A stretch of DNA of 64,000 nt from Olsenella_K sp036454645. GTDB taxonomy: Bacteria > Actinomycetota > Coriobacteriia > Coriobacteriales > Atopobiaceae. Shown here piece after piece: positions 23,670 to 32,266 of this stretch. The DNA is taken from positions 1-64,000 of the forward strand of contig JAZHSQ010000003.1 in assembly GCA_036454645.1 (NCBI GenBank), written 5' to 3'. A model generated the notes under the pieces. That model had not been told where the DNA came from, searched no databases, and saw only the letters and a program-made list of their open reading frames with translations. The translations under genes and the position numbers were made by a program. Every line of letters begins with the position of its first letter. Position 1 is the first letter of the stretch.

Positions 23670-24725
23670 ATGGGAGCACCCATGAGCAAGCACGTCGCGA
23701 AGAAGCTTACGGAGATGACCGCGGCCTCGGGCTGAGCCGCCAAGATGGCGCCCGGCGCCCTCGCTCAGGTCCTGAGCGACCTCCCCAACGTCTTCAACCC
23801 CGCCCTGCTGATCGGCTACGACACGGCGGACGACGCCTACGTCTACAAGGTGAACGACGAGACGGCCATGATCGGCACCGTGGACTTCTTCCCTCCGATG
23901 GTGGACGACCCCTACCTCTTTGGCCAGATCGCGGCCGCCAACGCCCTCTCCGACGTCTACGCCATGGGCGGCGAGCCCAAGATCGCGATGAACCTCCTGT
24001 GCTGGCCCAACTGCCTCGGCGTGGAGATGGCCGGCGAGGTGCTGCGCGGCGGCGCCGACAAGGCCGTGGAGGCCGGCTGCACGATCGCGGGCGGTCACAC
24101 CATCGTGGACGACGAGCCCAAGTACGGCATGTGCGTCACCGGCTTCGCCCGGCCCGAGGACATCCTCGCCAACAGCGCGGCGCGCCCCGGCGACCTGCTC
24201 GTCGCCACGAAGAAGGTCGGCTCCGGCATCCTCAACACCGCCGTCAAGGGCGGGCTGCTCGAGCAGGCCGACATGACCGAGCTCTACCGCCAGATGAGCA
24301 CCCTCAACAAGTACGCGGCCGAGGTGGGCCACCACTTCGACGTGCACGCCTGCACCGACATCACGGGCTTCGGCCTGGCCGGCCACCTCTGCGAGATGGC
24401 CGAGGGCGCGGGCCTCACGGCCGTCCTCCGCTATGAGGACGTGCCCCTGATGGACGACGTCGAGGAGTTCGCACGCATGGGCATCATCCCGGCCGGCACC
24501 TACCGCAACCACGACTACTTCGCGGACCGCGTGAGGGTCTCCGAGGCGCTGCCCCAGGTGGCGGCCGACGTGCTGTTCGACCCGCAGTCCTCGGGTGGCC
24601 TCATGTTCGCGATCGGCCCCGACGAGGCCGACGAGTTCCAGGACGTGCTCTCCGCTGAGGGCATCGACTCCAACGTGGTCGGCGAGTTCGAGGAGAAGCG
24701 GGACTGCTTCGTCCGCATCATCTAG
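23670..24725 (+). CDS. selD: Selenide, water dikinase (Sec-containing selenophosphate synthetase)
   Basis: A selenophosphate synthetase of about 350 residues that makes selenophosphate from selenide and ATP. The catalytic loop near the N-terminus reads MTAASG-U-AAKMAPG, with TGA at 23733-23735 read as Sec and the essential lysine three residues later. This is the usual selenocysteine (or cysteine) site of SelD. Later family blocks include DTADDAYVY, GGHTIVDDEPKYGMCVTG and FDPQSSGGL. ATG 23670 follows GGAGG; ATG 23682, with GGGAG before it, is an equally possible start. A caller that stops at TGA would start at 23745 and lose the catalytic residue. SelD being a selenoprotein makes its own synthesis depend on the pathway. 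Confidence 0.95.
23738..23750 (+). promoter_or_regulatory. Weak candidate SECIS in selD
   Basis: CGCCA-AGA-TGGCG forms a five-pair hairpin right after the UGA at 23733-23735. It lies closer to the UGA than in typical bacterial SECIS elements, so it may not be the functional fold. Confidence 0.25.
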
Positions 24726-24756
24726 GCCCGGAAGGCGGGCCAGGAAGGGGAGACCC

Positions 24757-25971
24757 ATGCGCGTCCTCAACGTCTCGGCGCAGAAGCCCGACACCACCGG
24801 CAGCGGCATCTACCTCGCCGAGACGGTGAGGAGCGAGATCGCGATGGGGCACGAGGCCGCCGTCGTCTGCGGCCTCGGGGCCGAGGACGGGACGCCGACC
24901 CTGCCCGCCGCCGCGCGCGTCTACCCCGTGAGGTTCGACACGCCGGAGCTCCCCTTCCACGTCTGCGGGATGTCCGACGTGATGCCCTACCCGGCGACCC
25001 GCTACCGCGACCTCACGCCGGAGATGGCCGGGCTGCTCGAGCGCGCCTTCACGGCGCGCATCCGCCAGGCGCTCGAGGAGTTCGCCCCCGACGTCGTGGT
25101 CTGCCACCATCTCTACCTCGTCACGGCGCTCGTGCGCGAGTGCGCGCTCGACCTGCCGGTCGGGGCCGTATGCCACTCGACGGGCCTGCGCCAGCTCGCG
25201 CAGATCCCCTTCGAGCGCGAGCGGATCTGCCGGGACGTCCGTGCGCTCGACGCCGTCTTCGCCCTGCACGAGGCGCAGGCGGCCCGCATCTCGGACGAGC
25301 TCGGCGTGGATCCGAGGCGCATCCACGTCGTGGGCGCCGGCATCAACACCCGCCTCTTCTCGCGCGGCGGTGCCGGGACGCCTGCGCGCCGGCGCGGGCG
25401 CATCTGCTACGCGGGCAAGATCTGGAGCAAGAAGGGCGTGATGAGCCTCGTCGAGGCGCTCGACCTCATCTCGCCCGAGATGCTGCCGGAGGGCGTCCGC
25501 GGCCTGGAGGTCAGGATGGCGGGTGCCGCCGGCGCCGACCGCGAGGACTTCGAGGCCATCGTCTCGCGGGCCCGGGCCTGCCGCTGGCCGATCGAGTTCC
25601 TCGGCAAGCTGCCCCAGGACCGACTGGCCGACGAGTACCGCGCTGCCGAGGTCTACGTGCTGCCCTCCTTCTACGAGGGGCTGCCGCTCGTGGTGGGGGA
25701 GGCGCTCGCCTGCGGTTGCAAGGACGTGGTGAGCGACCTCCCGGGCCTGCGTCCCTGGTACGCGAGCCACGTGCCCAACGCCCCGATAGTCTGGGTCGAG
25801 CCGCCCCGGATGGCGGGGGTCGACGAGCCGGTTGCGGCCGAGCTGCCGGCCTTCTCGGAGCGCGTCGCCCGCGCCCTCGTGGAGGCCCTGGCGATGCCTG
25901 CACCCGACTGCGACGTGAGCGCGATGTCGTGGGACCGCATCGCCGCTGACGTGATCGGGGGCTTGCAATAG
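24757..25971 (+). CDS. GT-B glycosyltransferase encoded within the selenium operon
   Basis: A 404-residue glycosyltransferase of the GT4/GT1-like GT-B type. The N-terminal domain begins MRVLNVSAQKPDTTGSGIYL (acceptor side with a Gly-rich loop), then CHHLYLVTALV. The C-terminal donor-binding domain begins near residue 210 (RICYAGKIWSKKG) and contains LPSFYEGLPLVVGEALACGC, the E-x7-E donor-nucleotide motif of this fold. There is no signal peptide or membrane helix, so it acts in the cytosol. It lies 31 nt after selD and just before selC-selA-selB, with no sugar or cell-wall genes nearby. SenB, a glycosyltransferase-like enzyme, couples selenophosphate to a sugar in selenoneine synthesis, so a selenosugar role is conceivable, but no SenA-like gene is present. 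Function unknown. Confidence 0.85.
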   Translation: MRVLNVSAQKPDTTGSGIYLAETVRSEIAMGHEAAVVCGLGAEDGTPTLPAAARVYPVRFDTPELPFHVCGMSDVMPYPATRYRDLTPEMAGLLERAFTARIRQALEEFAPDVVVCHHLYLVTALVRECALDLPVGAVCHSTGLRQLAQIPFERERICRDVRALDAVFALHEAQAARISDELGVDPRRIHVVGAGINTRLFSRGGAGTPARRRGRICYAGKIWSKKGVMSLVEALDLISPEMLPEGVRGLEVRMAGAAGADREDFEAIVSRARACRWPIEFLGKLPQDRLADEYRAAEVYVLPSFYEGLPLVVGEALACGCKDVVSDLPGLRPWYASHVPNAPIVWVEPPRMAGVDEPVAAELPAFSERVARALVEALAMPAPDCDVSAMSWDRIAADVIGGLQ

Positions 25972-25990
25972 TCATCGCGTTTAATATAAT
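25963..25990 (+). promoter_or_regulatory. Candidate promoter for the tRNA-Sec gene
   Basis: TTGCAA (25963-25968), a 16-nt spacer and TATAAT (25985-25990) overlap the end of the glycosyltransferase gene. A second possible -10 (TAGTAT, about 26,025) lies closer to selC. Confidence 0.5.
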
Positions 25991-26098
25991 CGTTCTCGGA
26001 TTTCAGGTGCTCCACCTCCTGGGGTAGTATAGCCAGCGTCGGTGCCGGTGTGTAAAAGCCCGTTGCCGCTCTCTGGGTTCGGAGGGGGAGAGCATTTT

Positions 26099-26195
26099 GG
26101 GGGTAGAAGGGTAACTGGTGTGCCTCCTGGTCTTCAAAACCAGTGTGAGCAGTTGTAGCTGCTCGGGTGGGTTCGATTCCCACCTGCTCCCGCCA
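26099..26195 (+). tRNA. selC: Selenocysteine tRNA (anticodon TCA)
   Basis: A 97-nt tRNA-Sec including an encoded CCA. The acceptor stem has eight pairs (GGGGGTAG with CTGCTCCC, two wobble pairs), followed by discriminator G and CCA. The anticodon stem CTGGT/ACCAG holds the loop CTTCAAA with TCA at 26134-26136. A long variable arm (GAGCAG with CTGCTC) and the T arm GTGGG-TTCGATT-CCCAC are clear. The tRNA is first charged with serine and converted by SelA, encoded next. The eight-base-pair acceptor and long extra arm are hallmarks of bacterial tRNA-Sec. Confidence 0.96.
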
Positions 26196-26202
26196 AAGCC
26201 TC

Positions 26203-26241
26203 AGCGGTACCCAAATAGTGTATTTGGGTACCGCTTTTTTT
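26203..26241 (+). terminator. Terminator of the tRNA-Sec gene
   Basis: A perfect 15-bp stem (26203-26217 with 26221-26235), loop GTG, followed by a run of six or more T. It separates selC from selA, whose ATG is 25 nt downstream, so selA-selB are read by leak-through or from an unrecognised promoter. Confidence 0.92.
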
Positions 26242-26265
26242 AGTTGCGCTTGTCTGGAGGTTCGG

Positions 26266-27693
26266 ATGGATCAAAGGCTTCTGATGCAAATCCCCAAGGT
26301 GGACGTCCTGCTTGCGGAGGAGCCGCTCGTGCGACTTGAGGCGGACTTCACGCACGACCAGATCAAGGACGCCGCCCGCAGCCACCTCCAGTCCCTGCGC
26401 GAGGGCGTGCTCGCCGGCGAGCTCGCAGAGATCGACCCGCCCGAGAAGGTCGCGGAGGCCGTGGCCCGTACGCTCGAGAGCCGCGGCGCCTACAGCCTGC
26501 GCCCCGTCATCAACGCGACCGGCGTGGTCCTGCACACCAACCTCGGGCGCTCGCCGCTCGGCGAGGCCGTGGCCGAGCACGTGGCCGAGGTCGCCGCCGG
26601 CTACTGCAACCTCGAGTACAACCTGGAGCGCGGCGAGCGCGGCTCGCGTTACAACCACGTCGAGCGCATCATCTGCGAGATCACGGGCGCCGAGGCGGCC
26701 ATGGTCGTGAACAACAACGCCGGCGCCGTCTTCCTGATGCTCAACACGCTCTGCAAGGGGCAGGGCGTCGCGGTCTCGCGCGGCGAGCAGGTCGAGATCG
26801 GCGGCTCCTTCCGCGTGCCCGAGATCATGGTGCAGAGCGGCGCCCGCCTGATCGAGGTCGGCACCACCAACAAGACCCACGAGGCGGACTACGCCCGCGC
26901 CATCGGCGAACAGGGCGCCTCCGCTCTCCTCAAGGTCCACCCCTCCAACTTCGCGATGGTCGGCTTCACGGAGTCCGTCTCCGTGGCGCAGCTCTCCGAC
27001 CTCGCGCGCGACTCCGGGGCCCTCGTCCTGTACGACATGGGCTCAGCGCCCCTCTTCCCCAACGAGGTCGCCGGCCTCGACAACCAGGAGACCATCCGTG
27101 GCGTCCTCAGGGACGGCGCGGACGTCGTGTGCTTCTCGGGCGACAAGCTCGCGGGCTCCGCGCAGGGCGGCATCCTGGTGGGCAGGCGCGACCTCATCGA
27201 GCGCATCCGCGCCAACCAGCTCACCCGCATGCTCCGCATCGACAAGCTCTCGCTAGCCGCTCTCGAGATGACCATGCAGCTCTGCCGCGATCCCAGGCTC
27301 GCGCGCCGCGAGGTACCCGTCGTGCGGATGCTGTCCATGACCGCCGACGAGCTCAGGGGTCGCGCCGAGGCCCTCGACGAGGCCATCGCCGCCATCGGTG
27401 GCGTCGAGCACGAGGTCGTCGCCGTGAAGGACGAGCCCGGCGGCGGCTCGCTGCCCGACGTCCTTCTCGACGGCTACGCCGTGAGCGTGACCGTGGCGGG
27501 CCTTGCCCCCGCCGAGCTGGAGCGACGCCTCCGCGAGGCGCCCACGCCGATCGTCGCGCGCGTGAGCAAGGAGCAGGTGCTCCTCTCCGCCCGCACCATC
27601 ATGGACGGCGACGTCGAGCGCGTCTGCGCCGCCCTCGCCGAGATCGCGCAGGTCGGCGGCGAGGAGCCGCCCGCGGGAGGTGCTGAGCGATGA
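26266..27693 (+). CDS. selA: L-seryl-tRNA(Sec) selenium transferase
   Basis: A 475-residue PLP enzyme that converts seryl-tRNA-Sec to selenocysteinyl-tRNA-Sec with selenophosphate. The PLP lysine is K294 in SGDKLAGSAQGG. The N-terminal domain that grips the tRNA, and the block RPVINATGVVLHTNLGRSPL, are typical. ATG 26266 follows GGAGG and gives the normal length. The stop overlaps the selB start by four bases (ATGA), so the two are translationally coupled. It stands in the order selC-selA-selB directly downstream of the tRNA gene. Confidence 0.97.
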   Translation: MDQRLLMQIPKVDVLLAEEPLVRLEADFTHDQIKDAARSHLQSLREGVLAGELAEIDPPEKVAEAVARTLESRGAYSLRPVINATGVVLHTNLGRSPLGEAVAEHVAEVAAGYCNLEYNLERGERGSRYNHVERIICEITGAEAAMVVNNNAGAVFLMLNTLCKGQGVAVSRGEQVEIGGSFRVPEIMVQSGARLIEVGTTNKTHEADYARAIGEQGASALLKVHPSNFAMVGFTESVSVAQLSDLARDSGALVLYDMGSAPLFPNEVAGLDNQETIRGVLRDGADVVCFSGDKLAGSAQGGILVGRRDLIERIRANQLTRMLRIDKLSLAALEMTMQLCRDPRLARREVPVVRMLSMTADELRGRAEALDEAIAAIGGVEHEVVAVKDEPGGGSLPDVLLDGYAVSVTVAGLAPAELERRLREAPTPIVARVSKEQVLLSARTIMDGDVERVCAALAEIAQVGGEEPPAGGAER

Positions 27694-29594
27694 AGCACGT
27701 CGTCATCGGAACCGCGGGCCATGTAGACCACGGCAAGACCTGGCTCACGCGCGCCCTGACGGGCGTCAACACGGACCGCCTCGAGGAGGAGCAGCGCCGC
27801 GGCATCACGCTCGACCTCGGCTTCGCGCAGCTCGAGCTTCCCAACGGCCAGGACGCCAGCATCGTCGACGTGCCGGGCCACGAGAAGCTCGTGCGCAACA
27901 TGATCGTCGGCGCCACGGGCATCGACGTGGTCCTGCTCGTCGTCGCGGCCGACGAGGGCTTCATGCCTCAGACGCAGGAGCACCTCGACATCCTCCAGCT
28001 GCTCGACGTCAAGAGCGGCATCATCGTCCTCACCAAGAAGGACCTCGTGGACGACGACTGGCTGCAGGTCGTGACCGAGGACACCCGCGAGCGCGTCAAG
28101 GGCACCTTCCTCGAGAACGCCCCCGTCATCCCCGTGTCCGCCGAGACGGGCGAGAACATCGAGCTGCTCAAGCGCGAGATCGTGAAGATCGTGGAGCACG
28201 CGGACCTCAAGCGCACCGACAACCCCTTCCGCCTCCCGGTGGACCGCGTCTTCACCAAGAAGGGCTTCGGCACCATCGTGACCGGCACCCTCGTGGACGG
28301 GACGCTACGCATGGGCGACGTCGCCGACGTCTACCCCCAGGAGGTCACCGCCAAGGTGAGGGGGCTCCAGACCCACAACGTCGCCCAGCCGGAGGTCTAC
28401 GCCGGCATGCGCGTCGCCGTCAACCTGACGGGCGTGGACACCTCCGTTATCCGTCGCGGCTGCACCGTGGCCGCCCCGGAGTCGATGCTGCAGGCGAGCC
28501 AGGTCGCGGTCAGGCTCAACCTCCTCCCCGACAGCCCCTACGACGTGCGCAACTCCTCCCAGCTGCACTTCTACCACGGCACGCAGGAGCTCATGGCGAA
28601 GGTCCGCCTGCTCGACCGCGACGTGCTCGAGGCTGGCGACAGCTGCTTCGCTCAGCTCACCCTCAACAAGGAGCTGACGATGAGGAACCAGGACAAGTTC
28701 ATCGTCCGGTTCTTCTCGCCCGTGGTGACCGTCGGCGGCGGCGAGATCCTCGAGCCGACCAGCCGCAAGCTGCGCCGCAACGACCAGCGCGTCCTCGCCC
28801 ACCTCGCCCACCTCGCGTGGGCTCCGGAGGACCGCGCCCGCCAGATCGTGCTCGACGCGGGCATTCACCCGCTCTCCGTCGCGGAGGTGGCCTCGCTCGC
28901 CGGCATGTCGGAAGGCAGCGTCCAGACCACCCTCGACAAGTTCGTGGAGCAGGGCTCCATCGAGCGGATCGGCCAGGGCTACGTGAGCGAGGAGGCCCTG
29001 CAGGAGCTCTCCGCCGCCACGGCCAAGCTGGTCGGCAACTACCACAGGACCCACACCCTGGACGACGGCATGAGCCTCGGCGAGCTGCGCCAGAGGATCT
29101 ACCCCAAGAGCCAGTCGCTCGCCAACGCGCTCATCGACTGGCTCCAGGCCCACGGGGTCATCGAGCAGTCCGGCGGTATCGTGCGCATCCCGGGCTTCGA
29201 GCCCACCTTCACGGACGTGCAGCGCAAGATGCTCGACCAGCTTGACGAGTTCTACCTCAAGGCCGACCTCGAGCCGCCCACCAACGAGGAGGTCACCCAG
29301 GCCTTCCAGGACAGGCACGGCACCTTCAACGAGGTCATGGCCCACATGCTCAAGCGGGGAACGCTCGTGGCGCTCTCGCCCACGACCTCGGTGCACCGCA
29401 GCGCCTACGCCAAGGCCCTCTCGACCTTCATGGGCATGTTCGCCGAGTCGAGCACCGTCGCCATCGGCGACTTCCGCACCAAGCTGGGCGTCTCGCGCAA
29501 GTACGCCCAGCTCTACCTCGAGTACTTCGACGCCTGTCACATCTCCAAGATGGTCGACGGCGTCCGTGTGCTGGTCAAGCCAAACTTCAACTAG
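27690..29594 (+). CDS. selB: Selenocysteine-specific elongation factor
   Basis: A 634-residue translation factor. The GTPase domain has GHVDHGKT (10-17), RRGITLDLGF, DVPGHE and TKKD. Domains II and III follow, and the C-terminal third is the chain of winged-helix domains that binds the SECIS stem-loop. It delivers Sec-tRNA-Sec to UGA codons next to a SECIS. Its clients in this window are the two grdB-type genes, grdA and selD. Length is typical. Downstream is yedF after 14 nt. Confidence 0.97.
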   Translation: MKHVVIGTAGHVDHGKTWLTRALTGVNTDRLEEEQRRGITLDLGFAQLELPNGQDASIVDVPGHEKLVRNMIVGATGIDVVLLVVAADEGFMPQTQEHLDILQLLDVKSGIIVLTKKDLVDDDWLQVVTEDTRERVKGTFLENAPVIPVSAETGENIELLKREIVKIVEHADLKRTDNPFRLPVDRVFTKKGFGTIVTGTLVDGTLRMGDVADVYPQEVTAKVRGLQTHNVAQPEVYAGMRVAVNLTGVDTSVIRRGCTVAAPESMLQASQVAVRLNLLPDSPYDVRNSSQLHFYHGTQELMAKVRLLDRDVLEAGDSCFAQLTLNKELTMRNQDKFIVRFFSPVVTVGGGEILEPTSRKLRRNDQRVLAHLAHLAWAPEDRARQIVLDAGIHPLSVAEVASLAGMSEGSVQTTLDKFVEQGSIERIGQGYVSEEALQELSAATAKLVGNYHRTHTLDDGMSLGELRQRIYPKSQSLANALIDWLQAHGVIEQSGGIVRIPGFEPTFTDVQRKMLDQLDEFYLKADLEPPTNEEVTQAFQDRHGTFNEVMAHMLKRGTLVALSPTTSVHRSAYAKALSTFMGMFAESSTVAIGDFRTKLGVSRKYAQLYLEYFDACHISKMVDGVRVLVKPNFN

Positions 29595-29608
29595 AAGGGA
29601 GAACGTAC

Positions 29609-30226
29609 ATGAGCGAGAAGACCGTCGAGGTGGACGCGATCGGGCTGGCGTGCCCCACGCCCGTCGTCAAGACCGTCAAGGCCATCAAGGGCCTGGAGGG
29701 TGCCGGCGTCGTGAGGACCCTCGTCGACAACGAGATCGCGGTCAAGAACCTCTCCAAGCTCGCGTCCGACAAGGGCTACGGCTTTGAGTCCAAGCAGCTC
29801 GAGGACGGCAACTTCGAGGCGACCCTGACCGTCAGCGGCTCCGAGGCCCCCGCGAGCGAGTCCGACGCCGACTTCGCCGACCCCTCCAAGAGGAAGGCCG
29901 TCGTCGTGATCTCCTCCGACATGATGGGCACGGGCGAGGAGGAGCTGGGCCACAGCCTGCTCAAGAACTTCATCTACTCCCTGACGCAGGAGGACGTCCT
30001 GCCGTCCACCATCCTGTTCTACAACAGCGGCGTCCGCATGACCTGCGAGGGCTCGCCCGCGCTCGACGACCTCAAGCAGCTCGCCGCCGCCGGGGTCGAG
30101 ATCCAGTCCTGCGGCATCTGCCTCAACTACTACGGACTGACCGAGAAGCTCGCGGTCGGCGAGGTCACCAACATGTACGCCATCGCCGGCAAGCAGCTCG
30201 AGGCCTCCGTGGTCGTCAGGCCGTAG
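29609..30226 (+). CDS. yedF: YedF-type selenium metabolism sulfurtransferase-like protein
   Basis: A 205-residue two-domain protein. The N-terminal TusA-like domain has the conserved cysteine in GLAC15PTPVV. The C-terminal DsrE-like domain (from about residue 90) has VVVISSDMMGTGEEELG and QSCGICLNYYGL. This fusion family is strongly tied to selenium-using bacteria and is thought to carry selenium as a persulfide-like species; the biochemistry is not fully settled. It follows selB by 14 nt and precedes a cysteine-desulfurase-like gene, so the island encodes a plausible selenium supply chain for SelD. Confidence 0.92.
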   Translation: MSEKTVEVDAIGLACPTPVVKTVKAIKGLEGAGVVRTLVDNEIAVKNLSKLASDKGYGFESKQLEDGNFEATLTVSGSEAPASESDADFADPSKRKAVVVISSDMMGTGEEELGHSLLKNFIYSLTQEDVLPSTILFYNSGVRMTCEGSPALDDLKQLAAAGVEIQSCGICLNYYGLTEKLAVGEVTNMYAIAGKQLEASVVVRP

Positions 30227-30346
30227 CGGCCGGCCCCTTGGCGGTGCGCGCCCGGGTGCGGGTGCGGCCCAGGCGGCGCGTCCGCGTGAGAACCCACGGG
30301 AGGGCGAGGCCTGCTCGCCCTTCCTTTCTCTTAGGGAGGAGAAGCG

Positions 30347-31483
30347 ATGATCTACCTAGACAACGCCGCGACGACCATGCGCAAGCCGCCCGAGGTGGCG
30401 GAGGCCGTCGCGCGGGCGCTCCAGACGATGGGCAACGCCTCGCGCGGGGCGACCAAGGCGTCGCTGGCCGCCTCCCGGGTCGACTACGTCGCCAGGGAGC
30501 AGCTCGCCCGGCTTCTCGGCTGCCCGCGCCCGGACCACGTGGCCTTCGCGAGCAACTCCACCGAGGCGCTCAACGTGGCGATCATGGGCCTCGTCGACGC
30601 GGGCGCGCGGGTGGTGGGCACCGACCTCGAGCACAACTCCGTGCTGAGGCCGCTCTACCGCCTGCGCGACGAGCACGGCGCGGACCTCGCCTTCGCGCGC
30701 GCCGACGGCCGCGGCAACCTCGACTACGAGGACCTCGAGCGCCTCGTCACCCCGGGCACCAGGCTGGTCGCGGTGACCCACGGCTCCAACGTGACGGGCA
30801 ACATGGTCGACGTCGCCCGCGTGGTGCGGATCGCGCACGCCGTCGGTGCCCTCGTGGTGGTCGACGCCTCGCAGACCGCTGGCAGCCACGAGGTCAGCCT
30901 CGAGGGCACGGGCGCCGACGTCGTCTGCTTCACCGGCCACAAGGGCCTCATGGGCCCGCAGGGCACCGGCGGCCTCTGCGTCGCCGAGGGCGTGGAGGTC
31001 CGTCCGTTCAAGGTGGGCGGCACGGGCGTCCAGTCCTACTCGGAGACCCAGCCCGAGGAGTACCCGACGCGCCTCGAGGCGGGCACGCTCAACAGCCACG
31101 GCATCGCCGGGCTCTCCGCCGCGCTCGACTTCATCGAGCGCACCGGCGTGAAGGCGATCGGGGACCACGAGGAGGGGCTCATGAGGAGCTTCTACGAGCA
31201 GGTCCGCGCCATCGACGGCGTCACGGTCTACGGTGACTTCGACGCCGAGGAGCGCTGCGCGATCGTCTCGCTCAACGTGCGCGACTACAGCTCCTCGGCG
31301 GTGGCCGACGAGCTCGGCGAGCGCTACGGCATCGCCACCAGGCCCGGCGCCCACTGCGCGCCCAGGATGCACCGCGCGCTCGGCACGGTCGAGCAGGGCG
31401 TGGTGCGCTTCAGCTTCTCCTGGTACAGCACGGAGGAGGAGGTCGACGCCGCCGTCGCCGCCGTGCGAGAGATCGCGCGCTAG
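30347..31483 (+). CDS. Cysteine desulfurase / selenocysteine lyase-like PLP enzyme
   Basis: A 378-residue class-V aminotransferase-fold enzyme. The PLP lysine is K199 in FTGHKGLMGPQGTGG, and the acceptor cysteine is C337 in RPGAHCAPRMH. Residues such as LDNAATT and the ASN-S-TEALN block are typical of the NifS/SufS-like group. It mobilises sulfur or selenium from cysteine or selenocysteine as a bound persulfide or selenide. The 120-nt gap from yedF contains a good GGGAGG before the ATG. The location at the end of the selenium island suggests selenium delivery to SelD, though a sulfur role cannot be excluded. Confidence 0.9.
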   Translation: MIYLDNAATTMRKPPEVAEAVARALQTMGNASRGATKASLAASRVDYVAREQLARLLGCPRPDHVAFASNSTEALNVAIMGLVDAGARVVGTDLEHNSVLRPLYRLRDEHGADLAFARADGRGNLDYEDLERLVTPGTRLVAVTHGSNVTGNMVDVARVVRIAHAVGALVVVDASQTAGSHEVSLEGTGADVVCFTGHKGLMGPQGTGGLCVAEGVEVRPFKVGGTGVQSYSETQPEEYPTRLEAGTLNSHGIAGLSAALDFIERTGVKAIGDHEEGLMRSFYEQVRAIDGVTVYGDFDAEERCAIVSLNVRDYSSSAVADELGERYGIATRPGAHCAPRMHRALGTVEQGVVRFSFSWYSTEEEVDAAVAAVREIAR

Positions 31484-31506
31484 GCGCCCCGGGAGCGAGG
31501 CCTAGG

Positions 31507-31576
31507 GGAGAAGGACCCGGGGTCGGGAAGGACCCGGCTCGAGAGGGGCCCGGGTCGAGAAGGGCTCGGGGCCGGC
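31507..31576. repeat. Degenerate tandem repeat between convergent genes
   Basis: About four units of 15-18 bases, each of the form GAGAAGGNCCCGGGGTC with changes, lie between the desulfurase stop and the terminator. The function is unknown. Confidence 0.5.
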
Positions 31577-31591
31577 GAGGGCCCATGCGAA

Positions 31592-31631
31592 GGAGGCCGG
31601 CCGGGACGCGCTCGCGCCCCGGCCGGCCTCC
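31592..31631. terminator. Bidirectional terminator between convergent genes
   Basis: A 14-bp perfect GC stem (31592-31605 with 31618-31631). It lies between the end of the selenium island (+) and the DUF308 gene (-). No U-tract is seen on either side. Confidence 0.6.
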
Positions 31632-31685
31632 GGTGCTCCCGTGACGGGACCCCGGTCGCAGATGCGGCCCTGCGGCGGCCCCGGC

Positions 31686-32213
31686 CTAGCGGCCGTGGTC
31701 CTCGCGCAGGGCGTTGACCACGCTCACCGCGCCCGCATAGACGAGCGCGACGCCGCAGACGATCATCGCGAAGCTCGCCGTCGCGTAGGGCGCGAACATC
31801 ACGAAGGCGCCGAAGACGATTGCCGCGACGGCCCCCACGAGGCCCGCGTTGGCACCGGGCAGGCCCAGCGCGCGCGAGGCGTTGGCGGCGAAGAGCGAGT
31901 TGAGCCCCGTGACCATCACGAAGACGCCCAGGAGCAGGAAGACCCAGGCCACGAAGAAGCCGGGCTGCGCCACGATCGCCAGCCCGAGCAGCGTGCAGAG
32001 GATGCCGACGTAGAGCTCGGCCTGGGAGAGGATCATCCTGAGGTTGGTGAAGGCCGCGGCGAGCGAGACCACGCCGAAGACGAGGACGGCCCAGCCCAGC
32101 AGCTTGGTGATGGTCAGCATGGAGCTGAGGGGGTTGGAGAGGACGGCGACGCCCAGCAGGATGCAGATGGCGCCACCGACGACCCGGACGGCCTTGGACT
32201 GCTCGATCTTCAT
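31686..32213 (-). CDS. DUF308 / HdeD-like membrane protein
   Basis: A 175-residue membrane protein with about six short hydrophobic helices arranged as repeated pairs, as in the HdeD/DUF308 family (GAICILLGVAVLSNP, then repeats with GLAIVAQPGFFVAW). The family has no defined function; in Escherichia coli HdeD is linked to acid stress. It lies 53 nt downstream of another small membrane gene on the same strand, which suggests one transcript. Confidence 0.8.
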   Translation of the reverse strand: MKIEQSKAVRVVGGAICILLGVAVLSNPLSSMLTITKLLGWAVLVFGVVSLAAAFTNLRMILSQAELYVGILCTLLGLAIVAQPGFFVAWVFLLLGVFVMVTGLNSLFAANASRALGLPGANAGLVGAVAAIVFGAFVMFAPYATASFAMIVCGVALVYAGAVSVVNALREDHGR

Positions 32214-32266
32214 GTGAGAGCTCCTAACGTGGGCACAGGGGCGCCCCTCGACGGGCGGCGCCGTCC

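Noticed and set aside
24757..25971. The glycosyltransferase as selenoneine SenB
   Set aside because: No SenA-like (EgtB-type) gene is present, and selD here serves selenocysteine synthesis; only a general selenosugar hypothesis is kept.
31507..31576. CRISPR-like repeats
   Set aside because: The units are short, adjacent and degenerate, with no unique spacers and no cas genes.
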